The position numbers and the translations under genes were made by a program. 64,000 nucleotides of DNA. Origin: Zarea fungicola (taxonomy: Eukaryota > Ascomycota > Sordariomycetes > Hypocreales > Cordycipitaceae). The DNA lies in assembly GCA_900169235.1 (NCBI GenBank), contig FWCC01000335.1, positions 78,066 to 142,065 on the forward strand, read 5' to 3'. The first letter of the stretch is position 1. Each line of letters starts with the position of its first letter. Shown here piece after piece: positions 24,935 through 34,386 of this stretch. A model generated the notes under the pieces. The model worked only from the letters and a program-made list of their open reading frames with translations, searched no databases and had not been told where the DNA came from.

Positions 24935-26605
24935 ATGTTTATCGACTCTCCCCCCTCCTCAGCTGATGTTGTTGTCGTTGGTGGTGGAACGGCGGGCCTG
25001 GCTCTTGCCGCTCGATTGTCCAAACGCAAACCAAACCTTGATATTCTTGTGATTGAGAGCGGTCCAAACCCTTCTGGTCATCCATTCACATCTCACCCCT
25101 CCGGAGCCTTTGCGGCTTGTGGATCTGAGCTCGACTGGAGCTACAAATCGACACCACAGAAGGCACTGAACGACCGTGTTCTTCATCTGAGTGCTGGAAA
25201 AGCCTTGTCAGGTGCTACAGCCATAAACTACGGACTCTGGCTGCGTGGACCTGCCTCGGATTACGACAGATGGGCAAAACTTGTGGGAGACGAGTCATGG
25301 AGCTACAGTGGCCTGCTTCCCTATTTCAAGGGGTTGGAGAAGCACTTTGATCCAGATGGAGATCGCGAGCAGCATGGATTCGATGGGCCAATGCACACCA
25401 CCTCCGTCTCTCGGTCTGACCCTACGCGGCGATATCCTCTTCGTGAAAAAGTTCGAGACGCTTGGAAAGAAATTGGGGTCAATCTGATCCCAGATTACAA
25501 CAACGGCCATCCACTCGGCTTAGGTGAAGTGGTGGAAAATTGGCACAACGGCATTAGACAGCCTGCACATGAAACTCTAGACCTCTCCAACGTCAAGATA
25601 CTGTGCGGAGTAACGGTGTCTAGGATTCGCATGGAAGGTGTGACTTCTAAGCGCGCAACTGGCGTTGAGCTTCTCGACGGAACCTCGATATGTGCCAAAA
25701 AGGAAGTGATTATATCCACAGGCACATACCGCACACCTCAAGTGCTGATGCTTTCAGGCATCGGGCCGGCCCCAATTTTGCACAAGCACAACATCCCAGT
25801 CCACGTCGACAACCCTGAAGTAGGGCGCAATATGCATGATCATTTAGTCGTCCCGTTATTCTGGAAAGTGAGAAACCCTGAGCTAGGCGTTGCTGCAGGT
25901 TCCCCTGCTTTTAATGCACCTGGCTTTGCAAAGGGCACCCCATTTGACTATGTCGCATACCAGCAAACTCCAAGGGCGACCATTGAGCAGGCTCTCAAGG
26001 CCGATCGTGAAGATGAAGCTTCGCCTCTAGATCCACAAGAGCTTCTTGACCAACAACGTATTCATACGGAGAGCTTGGTAACCTATATTCCAGTTACCAG
26101 GACTGAGCCACTTCCCCTTGACGGGACAGTCATCACGACATCCGTCCTCTGCATGCAGCCTACCTCACGCGGGACAGTAACAATCGCGTCGGCAGATCCA
26201 GCTGCGATGCCAGTTATAGACTCCAACTTTTACTCGACTCATGCCGACCGCACAATTCTGCGTGATGGCGTTCGTGGCATCCTGAATTTGATGCAGTCCA
26301 CTCGCGCTGGCACATCCATGGTCGAGAGAGAAATACCACCCCAGTCCTTCCCTCCCCTTCATCACTCCGAGTCTTCTGACGCAGATATCGATGCCCGTGT
26401 CCGTCACGCTGGTGAGATTTATAATCACCCAGGCGGCACGGCGGCGATGGGCAAGGTCGTTGACAGCCATTGCCGTGTAATTGGGGTGCATGGGCTGAGG
26501 GTGGTTGATGCAAGTATCTTGCCGATGCCTATTACAGCACATTACATGATCTGTGTCTATGCTTTGGGAGAGAGGGCGGCTGATTTCATGGCAGAAGACT
26601 TGTGA
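24935..26605 (+). CDS. GMC-family FAD-dependent oxidoreductase
   Basis: Flavoprotein that oxidises an alcohol or related substrate, passing electrons to oxygen or another acceptor. Intronless, 556 residues from the ATG at 24935. The FAD-binding Rossmann motif GGGTAG lies at residues 16-21, followed by the acidic strand end DILVIESG. The GMC signature region LSAGKALSGATAINYGLWLRG and the second signature STGTYRTPQVLMLSGIGP are present. The catalytic pair is His498 in YNHPGGTAAMG and His536 in TAHYMICVYALGE. An ATG at 24884 would add 17 residues, but a TATA element only 15 bp before it makes 24935 more likely. There is no signal peptide, so it is probably intracellular. It converges on a Zn2Cys6 regulator gene and carries the shared CGGACRCTA sites. 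Substrate unknown. Confidence 0.93.
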   Translation: MFIDSPPSSADVVVVGGGTAGLALAARLSKRKPNLDILVIESGPNPSGHPFTSHPSGAFAACGSELDWSYKSTPQKALNDRVLHLSAGKALSGATAINYGLWLRGPASDYDRWAKLVGDESWSYSGLLPYFKGLEKHFDPDGDREQHGFDGPMHTTSVSRSDPTRRYPLREKVRDAWKEIGVNLIPDYNNGHPLGLGEVVENWHNGIRQPAHETLDLSNVKILCGVTVSRIRMEGVTSKRATGVELLDGTSICAKKEVIISTGTYRTPQVLMLSGIGPAPILHKHNIPVHVDNPEVGRNMHDHLVVPLFWKVRNPELGVAAGSPAFNAPGFAKGTPFDYVAYQQTPRATIEQALKADREDEASPLDPQELLDQQRIHTESLVTYIPVTRTEPLPLDGTVITTSVLCMQPTSRGTVTIASADPAAMPVIDSNFYSTHADRTILRDGVRGILNLMQSTRAGTSMVEREIPPQSFPPLHHSESSDADIDARVRHAGEIYNHPGGTAAMGKVVDSHCRVIGVHGLRVVDASILPMPITAHYMICVYALGERAADFMAEDL

Positions 26606-26896
26606 TGTGGAATAAATGAGAAGAGTGTTGAGTGTAGGAAAAAAGCAAAGGAAGGCGGCCTCTAACTAGCCAATTCCACCATTACATATATAAATATTGT
26701 AATAATTGTAATAATTTATAATTAAAATCTAGCTAGCTGTTCTATAAAATATTTAATACAAAAAGTAATGCACATAAGCTAATGGCCCTATAATACCACT
26801 TGAACAGTTGACAACCTTGTGATTCCAATAGATGGGACTATTTCCAGCACTCTACTTCGTGCAGTTAACATTTTCAAGTACGCTCCTGCGAATTTA

Positions 26897-28648
26897 TTAG
26901 GATTGGTTCATGATTAAAAAATAACAAAGGATCGTTGCGGAATACCTACCGGCAGCTTTCCAGCGGTTGTTGGTACAATTTAAGGCTTCTTTTACAATCT
27001 CCAAGCCTCTTGTATTTTCTGGGCCGGGTGCATCTTGGCACAATTGGGTGAGATGGACGGCAGCCCAATATCCCCAGTACAGGTTCAAAGGGGACGCTGC
27101 ATCCTTTGGTACGCATTCACCATTGATAATTTCCTTAGCTTTGTCTATGTACCGACTAGCCATCGTATCCATGGCCTCCCTCGCGAGTTGCAATCGGCTG
27201 GGAGTGGCTGTCTGGTACGACTTCAGGCCCTCTGTGTGGAGCAACGCAATAGCACTAGATGCCAGGGCTAGTACTGTACTGTGTCTGGTAATCCAAGGGC
27301 AAGAGAATAGGACTCACCTGTAGCAAAGAGCCGTGCGCCCGCAGGGGCCGATGCGACGCCGCGTAGTTTCTTGCGTTGTAAACGTTATCAAAGCTTCCAG
27401 TGCATTCGTTAAATGCATAGCCTCTCTGTCGCGATACTCCTTCGACATTGAGTCGTCTCTGAGGTGGATAAGCACCTTGTCGAGAAGCAGTGCTGCTTGG
27501 GCCAGAAGTGCGAATCTGCTCATGCTAATATGGCCAGGTGCGGATGCGGTTATGGTGGTATTACTTGATACGATCTAATGAAGGATTAGCCTTCGCGATT
27601 TTCATAAATAGGTGCTGCCTACTCCATAATCCCAAGACATGTCGTCACAGGGAAGAAGCTCCTCGCCACGAGGCCCAGTGGTGATCGGACGACGCCCAGA
27701 CCACCCCAACGAGCAGAACCTGGCAACAGTTTTTGTTAACAAAAAGTCTGTAAAAGGACATATAGGATGCATACCGGTCCAGTATCACTATGGCCCACCA
27801 GATCCTCCGCTGCTCCTCCAATTCAACCCAGGGCAGATCGCTTCTTTGACGCAGGGACTCCCAGTCAAGACCCAACATGAGGCCATATTGTGCACACAGG
27901 CTGACTGATATGTGAGCAGCAGGGTAGATGGCATGGCCAATCTCATAGAGTGCCAGAATGACGATCGATTGCAGTGTCGCAACTGTCAGGCTCCTGGACA
28001 TGGTGATTTCATGCAAAAGTAGCTTTGCTGACAAGTAGTTTGGGTTGTGCTCGTCAGGGCTGTCTGTCGATGGTATGGTGGTAATTAGCTTCATGCTCAA
28101 GCAAAGCAGCGCAAAGTCGGTACGGGTTTCGGTTAGCCCCCGTTGTACATGCTCAAAGAACCGCTGTCTGGACACAATGGGCATCCAAAGATGGACTGTA
28201 TCAAAGTAGAGCTGTGCAATCGACCTTATTGCGGCGGTATCACCTAGCTCCGAAGCCACGTAGGGCGGCACATGCAAACCAACGGGGGGGAAATCCTTTG
28301 GCTGCCAGTGGAACGCGTCATGGTTGAGGAAGAAGGCAGCGGGAAGAGAAATATCGTCTTTATTTGTAGCAATGACTGTACCAACGTGTGAGTAGTTGCA
28401 GTACAGGCCTTTACTGCTGGAAGTTAGACGAACATTGCCAAATTCTTTGCACTGATGTGGAGAGATTCGAGTATTCCATACCTTAGACAGAATGAACAGT
28501 TTGGCAGGAGCCTGTCGCATCTGCCTTTGCGCTGTCTGCATGCTAAGCAGGCCTGTAGAGCCCGAGGGTGCTCCTGTGCCATGTTTTGCTGTGAATGCAA
28601 GTGCGAAGTGCTACGAGATGGCTGTGAATGGGCGTTGCCGACAGTCAT
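26897..28648 (-). CDS. Zn2Cys6 fungal transcription factor (likely pathway regulator)
   Basis: Five exons join in phase: 28648-28482, 28413-27775, 27719-27623, 27574-27318 and 27254-26897, giving about 505 residues. The binuclear zinc cluster is completed across the first intron, with cysteines at residues 34, 37, 44, 51, 54 and 61 (spacing 2-6-6-2-6), correct for GAL4-type DNA binding. The middle region carries the fungal-specific transcription factor domain: LYFDTVHLWMPIVSRQRFF, the ALYEIGHAIYPAAHISVSLC helix, and EEQRRIWWAIVILDRF with LLPCDDMSWDYG after intron 2. The C-terminus (RWKAAGRYSATILCYF) may have a further intron. The tandem CGGACGCTA site 258 bp upstream suggests autoregulation and control of the neighbouring genes; this is inference. 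Confidence 0.88.
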
Positions 28649-29220
28649 TCGCTCCAATAGCGAGGAGAAAGAAATGCAACTAGCCTTGAGTTAGTCCTAA
28701 CTAGGCTAAATGTAGCGTAGGTGCCACAGAAGTCTCATTGTCGAGTGCATCTTGTCATGCACCCGCATTATGGTCAATTTGACTCCCTGTTGGATGAAGT
28801 GTAAAGTATGGGGAACAGACTGCGGACCAGTCCTACATCCATGCATTCAGCTAGGTACTGATAAATCAAAAGTCCACATAAACTGGCAGGTTCCACACTA
28901 TTGAACGGACGCTACGGACGCTAAAGTACATCCTTGCGAAGGGGCTTTCTTAACTAGGGCAAGCGAACGCGGAATGGTAGACCATTTCCACCCGTAACCG
29001 GCGCCTGTTATAAACCTAGATCCGCCATCTCGGGCAAAATCAAAGACTGTGTTAATACCACCAACTGGAACCCATTACAACTTGTAGTTGCCCTGAGAAC
29101 CAGCCAACGTGAGTCAGTTTCCTTCATTGCCGGTATTTTCGGAAGTACAAGTGGCAGAATTTACGGCAATATTTTTCATTTCTTCTCACTTTATAAAATC
29201 TAGCTGCGACACTGCGACCA
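28649..29220. other. intergenic, upstream of the regulator gene
   Basis: No gene seen. Contains the tandem CGGACGCTA element at 28906-28925. Confidence 0.55.
28906..28925 (+). promoter_or_regulatory. tandem CGGACGCTA element upstream of the Zn2Cys6 regulator
   Basis: CGGACGCTA occurs twice head-to-tail with a 9-bp period, giving a CGG-N6-CGG direct repeat. It lies 258 bp before the regulator's start codon and about 300 bp beyond the stop of the dienelactone-hydrolase-like gene. The same 9-mer occurs upstream of the GMC and OYE genes. Confidence 0.65.
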
Positions 29221-30215
29221 TTAAGAACCCAGGTAGGTGTCAAACCAGGTAACAGACTGGAAGAAAGCCTGCTCCTTTGCATACCTTTGCTGCTTAACAT
29301 CAAGGTCGCCACGAACAGCGAAGCCATGACTAGTGCCAGAGTAAAGGTTAATTTGGTAATGTTGCTTACTCTTGAGCAGAATCTCCTCCGACTTGTATCG
29401 CTTCATAGCGGGAAAAATAGGATCGTCCACGGCAGCGGAGATGGCAAAAGGGCCAGAGATAGCTGCAAGCTCGTCCTCCTCCACAAAAGAAGGATGCGCA
29501 ACATAGCCGACCTCAATACCGTTCTTGTAGTGACGGACAACATACTGTAGGCCCATTCGTTAGATTCTTGTCTTGAGTGAGGGGCTATTATGAGAATGCG
29601 TAGAATGTTGATGTACCTTCGCTCCAAAGCAATAACCGACAGCGCCAATATGCGTAATGCCGAGATTACGGAGATATTCGATGCCCATGATAATAATAGG
29701 ATCAATATGCTCTTTAGTGTGCGGGTTAGTACCACTAGTTCCCACAGCCATCCACTGCATCAGGTCAAAACTTTCAGGTGCGTTGAGCTGGACAGGGTCT
29801 CCGTTGAAGAGGTCGAGGATGACAGTCAGGTAGCCCTGCTCGGCGAAATTATCAGCCATGAGCTGACTGTTCTTCCAAATGCCAAACATATCAGGCAGGT
29901 AGAGGATTCCAGTACCCTGGCGGGCGAAACCTTCAGGGGGCATGGCGACGTAGGCATCAAGAGTGCCGTTAATTTTAATGTTTATGCCCTTGATTGTGCC
30001 CCTATATTGGTTTACTGTTAGCCTTACATTGTGTCCGAAAGACTATATCTTTTGTCGAAACCCCACCGCTGTGAGGGATTGGTATAACTGTGACGTCTTC
30101 TTGGAACGCAATCGAGTCGACAAGGAAGCACCGTAGTCCATGGGCAGGACAAAAGTGAGACGTACTCGTGGAGGTTGCCGAAGGTGCAGCAACTTTCAGG
30201 GGGGTTAGAAGCCAT
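29221..30215 (-). CDS. dienelactone hydrolase family protein
   Basis: Cys-dependent alpha/beta hydrolase. Exons 30215-30166, 30001-29617 and 29544-29221 give 252 residues, normal for the family. The start MASNPPESCCTFGNLHEG is typical of fungal members. The nucleophile Cys141 sits in GYCFGAK, the acidic residue is Asp185 or Asp186 in AAVDDPIFPA, and the catalytic His218 is in SGTSHGFAVRGD. Known relatives open enol-lactones in aromatic degradation or act as tailoring hydrolases in secondary metabolism. There is no signal peptide, so it is probably cytosolic. It lies between the regulator and the beta-propeller gene, in the same orientation as both, and its upstream region carries GCTTACGGG repeats. 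Confidence 0.93.
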
Positions 30216-31134
30216 TTTAATAGTTTGTGGCAGACTACAGGTTGACGGTCTGCAAGAGAGGTGAATTCCGGGATGCTTAGGCAAACAAACAAGCTGAGTC
30301 TGGGTATATTAGCGAGGCGGACCTTGTATGCTCCTTATACGTCCAGCTGCGGTAGGTGGCCGGCTTCTCAGACCAGCTATCTCGCCCTGCCAGGCAATAG
30401 CCAAGATAGTGATGTTCAGTGGAGTAGGCTGTAGACTGTGGAGTATAGATAACGTCGCAAAAAGTGTCCTTTTGCAGCTCTTCTTCAGAAGATATATGCG
30501 TCCTATAGAAAATGGGGCGGTGGTTGTGCGGAATTGGCTAGACAACGTGCGTCGTTTAGTACCGCGACGGGCTTACGGGCTTACGGGAACGGAATAAATT
30601 ATCTGAAAATCGAGAAGCCGAGTTACGGCTTTATTTTATGATTTATCAAACCATACGGCTATTTAAATTAGTTTCAGCGTGTATTGGCTCCGCGAAAAGG
30701 CTTACGGGACCTTTGTGAACTATCTGTTCCACCAGATTGCTTACACAATGATACTTGAATTCAATAGTGAGGAATTATACCGGATCGAGATATTAATGCC
30801 GAAGTAGTAAGCAAGGATGTGCACTGAGAGGTGCAAACAAGAACAGTGCGTTTCCAATAAAGTTTAAGTGTGTTGCATGCGTGATCTCCACTGATTAGAA
30901 GTATGACTGGGATATCAAGTATAGTGATGATGGATTTGATGCTCTAGTTTATTTCTTGTTATTGGAGAATGTTGAGCTTTGGTCAAAAAGACTTGTGGAA
31001 AACTAGAAAATATCGTCAAGAACTGCAAAATAAAAATATTGATATGTGGGCTAATGTTGTGATTGCTTGGTACCACTAACAGGCATAACTATCCAATCAC
31101 TGTTTCTGTAATACACAAAGAATCCTCTTGATCA
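30216..31134. promoter_or_regulatory. upstream region of the dienelactone-hydrolase-like gene with CTTACGGG repeats
   Basis: No gene seen. GCTTACGGGCTTACGGGAACGG lies at about 30571-30592, a further GCTTACGGG at 30700-30708, and related GTTACGGCT and ATACGGCT at about 30622 and 30653. These CGG-bearing elements lie 350-500 bp before the start codon and differ from the CGGACRCTA sites. Confidence 0.45.
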
Positions 31135-32145
31135 TTAATTGACAAGTAGGGCAACAATTTTGCCTCCCTCAATAGATATACCATCTAAAACCGATGCTTG
31201 CCCGCCTGATGTAGTGATGTATAGTACACCCTTGTCGAGCGAAGTTCTCCCGAAAACTCCGGATGTGGCTCCTTCAACTAATGTAGAATTTGTTTGTCCG
31301 GCAATCAATCTGGATTTTCCATTTGATCCAAGCTCATAAACCTCATTTATAAAACCAGCGGCAACGTATGCTTGACCCCGCTCGTCAAGAGCGAAATCAT
31401 CAATACCAAACGCTGTTCCGAAAACCTCGTAGGCACCAGTTGCCTCTCCAGTACACGTGTTAATAGGTATACGTCCGAATAGTTGCTGAAAGGTGTTCGA
31501 ATAATACAAGTGCTGTTGGTGTAGACGAATTCCGTTAATGCCAATTGGAAAAGTCGCATTCTGCGGTGGTAGAAATGTTGTGTCACTGAGCGTAATGGAG
31601 TATTTGCCAGTGTTAACGTCGACACGGTACACAACTCCTTGGCTGCAGTCAGATATGAGAATAGCATTCGAACCCTGTTTCAGAGCCGTCATGCCGTTCA
31701 AAAAAACTGCATCTGGTATGTCGGTGACCTTTGCGACTTCATTGGTTTGGCCGCCTAGGGCAACTCTCCAGACAGAGAATGACCCTGGCTCAGTACCAGA
31801 CGTGAGTGAAAAGTTACCTGCCACAATGGCAAAAACGTTCTTGGACGTCTCTGCAATGCCGAGTAAGCTTTTATAGCCCTCAAATCGGTGGATAAGCCTG
31901 GCCGAATCATGGTTCCGGGGGTTGATTTCATAGAGTTCAGGCCTGTCCGTGAGGGTAACAAGTAAGTTACCATTGGCACTGGAAGCTATGTTCTCGACCC
32001 AAGTACCATTTGCAAACTGATAAACTGTTCGAACCGGGCTACCAGTGTCTGGAGATGACGTGCCCGGAATTATGGCGCGACGAGTAAGTGCATTAGTCGC
32101 CGCCATAAAGGACCATAGCGTGAGAAGCACCTTGTAAGGAAGCAT
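31135..32145 (-). CDS. secreted SMP-30/gluconolactonase-like beta-propeller (hetero-Diels-Alderase-like family)
   Basis: Intronless, 336 residues. A signal peptide is evident (hydrophobic MLPYKVLLTLWSFMAATNA, then TRR), and there are several N-glycosylation sequons (NGT, NFS, NAT, NST). The repeated strand patterns WVENIASSANGNLLVTLTDR, NVFAIVAGNF, LNGMTALKQGSNAILISDC, GINGIRLHQQHLYYSNTF and DDFALDERGQAYVAAGF are those of six-bladed SMP-30-type propellers. As I recall, this fungal subfamily includes the hetero-Diels-Alderases of tropolone-sesquiterpenoid pathways (AsR5, EupfF), but many homologues have no assigned reaction, and no residue seen here decides it. Placement beside a GMC oxidoreductase, a DLH-like protein and an OYE supports a biosynthetic role. 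Short TTGACAG repeats precede the start. Confidence 0.85.
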   Translation of the reverse strand: MLPYKVLLTLWSFMAATNALTRRAIIPGTSSPDTGSPVRTVYQFANGTWVENIASSANGNLLVTLTDRPELYEINPRNHDSARLIHRFEGYKSLLGIAETSKNVFAIVAGNFSLTSGTEPGSFSVWRVALGGQTNEVAKVTDIPDAVFLNGMTALKQGSNAILISDCSQGVVYRVDVNTGKYSITLSDTTFLPPQNATFPIGINGIRLHQQHLYYSNTFQQLFGRIPINTCTGEATGAYEVFGTAFGIDDFALDERGQAYVAAGFINEVYELGSNGKSRLIAGQTNSTLVEGATSGVFGRTSLDKGVLYITTSGGQASVLDGISIEGGKIVALLVN

Positions 32146-33225
32146 GGCTAGCGAATATGGTTGACAGGCGGTTGACAGACAGGTGTTTGACTGATGGTCG
32201 ACAGATGTTGTTAGAGAGGGCTTGCTTCAACAGTAACCTACATTTTCTACGCTCAGCGAGAGGCTCTCTTTATATAAGAGTAGAATTGGAACATTACGAG
32301 TCACGCTAGACTGATTTATAATATAAAAACGACGAAAGCCGAACGTACAAAGCGTGAGGATTCCGGGGTGCAAACATGGGCACGTTACTTGGCCAGGTTG
32401 AAGGCAGATGCTATAGCACGCGCAGAATAGATCATGCCGGCTTTGACGACTGGTACTTCGTTTGTCTCCGCCTTCAATATAGCAAAGCATCCGCTAACTC
32501 CGCTATTTCCAGTTTTGTTAAGATATTATTAATCAGCCCGTCGTAAATTCGTCAATGTTCGGCCAAGATCCGCATTCATCCCTGGGGTGCAGCCGTAAAG
32601 GGCAGCGCCGGTACGTGGATTCTTTTATAGACACACAGCCATTCTGGCAGGTCTTCTAAAATTCCCCGGTCTTCGTATGAATCAGTAAAATTATCATTAG
32701 CCTTGCAGGGGTTGAGGCATGCGGTGCGATTGATTGCTCGCCCGCCAACCAGGAGAAGTAAAAAAGTTCAACTGAAGACACTGTGTTGAGTAACATACAG
32801 GGAAGCTAGCTATTGCGTATGAGAAGGCTGCAATAGATCCTACTAGAGCTTAACGAAGCCATACTAACGATTTCCCGTAAAAACAAAAGTTGAACTATTG
32901 GGCGAAGTGATGAGGATACCAGGTAACGCAGCTGGTAGGGGAGCTGCACATAAAAGCCAGCACCATGAACTGCAAATTTTTGCCCTTTGGTTGTCAATAA
33001 TTCATCTATAAGAAAACAACTGGGAAACTGAGCATCTGTATTATTCTAACTGGATGGTTTTCACAAGATCCACGGGTTGATTTACCAAGCATGTCCTTGA
33101 GCTCCATCGGACACCGGATACAAGAGAACTCTATCCTATTGTAAGTGATTGTCTTTTGCCACACTTGTATAATAAATATGTCGTATTGGCCATTCCCTGC
33201 CTGTGTGGTGCTTCGGTAACCTGAG
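32146..33225. other. intergenic between the beta-propeller and OYE genes
   Basis: No gene seen. Repeated TTGACAG-type words at about 32161-32206 lie in the leader of the propeller gene. No CGGACRCTA match was noticed here. Confidence 0.5.
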
Positions 33226-34386
33226 TTACACGCGGACAGGACGCAGGCCAGCCTCAATGGCCTCTTCACTGAAGGGATAGTCAATATAGCCCTTGGGTGA
33301 TTTAAGAAGATAGAAGGTGTCTCTAATGTAAGATGTTAGAGGAATGCGGTTCTTGATGCGAAAGATCAGGTCGGGGTTAGAAATAAAATGGCGGCCGAAC
33401 CCGATAACAACATCCCACTCGGCATATTCCTGGTCGATAGCCGCCGCAACAGTTTCTGGGCTATATGATCCAGCGACAATGACTGGGCTGAAGTTGTCCC
33501 AGCAGCGTAGGAAGTACTTGAGGGAAATTTCACCTCCGGTAAAGTCCGCTGTAGAAACTCCATTGCCAACGACGAGCACTGGGTCGCCGCGAGGCTCAAC
33601 GAGTGATAGGTAGGCAAGCCTACAACCCTGGGCCTTGATTTGTTCCAGTATGTAACCAGTTTGAGCCCAGGTATCAGATGAGACAGCGTCCTGAAAGCTG
33701 GCAAAGGGACTAAGACGGAGGGCTGTGCGATCAGCCCCAATCTCTTGACTAACAGCCTTGACAATCTCGAGAATGAAACGGGCACGGTTCTGAGTAGAGC
33801 CACCCCACTTGTCGGTACGGTCATTAACGCTGTCGCGAGTGAATTGATCGATAAGATAGCCGTGGGCGCCGTGGATCTCAACGCCGTCACCACCCGCGTC
33901 AACAACATTACGCGCGGCGAGGCGGAAGTCATCGATAATTGCCAGGATCTCCGCTTCAGTCAGTGGCTCGGGGGCGACTTCACGGCCGGGCATAATTTTA
34001 TTGCTACTTGATTGGTACTTGTAGCCCTTGGACGCTAGCTTGTCGGGATGATCTGCGCGTCCAAGGTGCCATATTTGCTGAAAAATATAGCTACCCTTGG
34101 CATGAACGGCATCATTGATCTTTTTCCAAGCTTCCTTCTGGGCAGCGCTATGAATCCCAGGTATGTTAGGGCGGCCCTCGGCAGCGGGAGAGATGCTCGT
34201 CGCCTCGGTGATAAGAAGAGTCCCCGGAATAGATGCTCGTTCCTCGTAGAACTGGGTCATGATATCGGTAGGGACGTGGTCGTCGTCATTACGCTGACGA
34301 GTCATGGGTGCAAGGGCGATACGCTGGGCGATTCTGGTACGACCAACCTGCAGCGGCTGCCACAGCTTGGACTCTGAAGCAGTCAT
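33226..34386 (-). CDS. Old Yellow Enzyme-like NADH:flavin oxidoreductase
   Basis: FMN-dependent ene-reductase that reduces activated C=C bonds with NAD(P)H. Intronless, 386 residues. The TIM-barrel order is intact: IALAPMTRQR near residues 23-32, GRPNIPGIHS, IFQQIWHLGRADHP, then EIHGAHGYLIDQF with substrate-binding His172 and His175 and the proton donor Tyr177. It continues with DKWGGSTQNRARF, ALRLSPFASFQD and a C-terminal phosphate-binding region with VVIGFGRHFISNPDL. The usual Gly-Gly-Tyr stretch before the last helices reads AGSYSPETV. No targeting signal is seen. Such enzymes often tailor fungal alkaloids, terpenoids or polyketides. The CGGAC array about 450-520 bp upstream links it to the regulator set. 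Confidence 0.94.
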   Translation of the reverse strand: MTASESKLWQPLQVGRTRIAQRIALAPMTRQRNDDDHVPTDIMTQFYEERASIPGTLLITEATSISPAAEGRPNIPGIHSAAQKEAWKKINDAVHAKGSYIFQQIWHLGRADHPDKLASKGYKYQSSSNKIMPGREVAPEPLTEAEILAIIDDFRLAARNVVDAGGDGVEIHGAHGYLIDQFTRDSVNDRTDKWGGSTQNRARFILEIVKAVSQEIGADRTALRLSPFASFQDAVSSDTWAQTGYILEQIKAQGCRLAYLSLVEPRGDPVLVVGNGVSTADFTGGEISLKYFLRCWDNFSPVIVAGSYSPETVAAAIDQEYAEWDVVIGFGRHFISNPDLIFRIKNRIPLTSYIRDTFYLLKSPKGYIDYPFSEEAIEAGLRPVRV

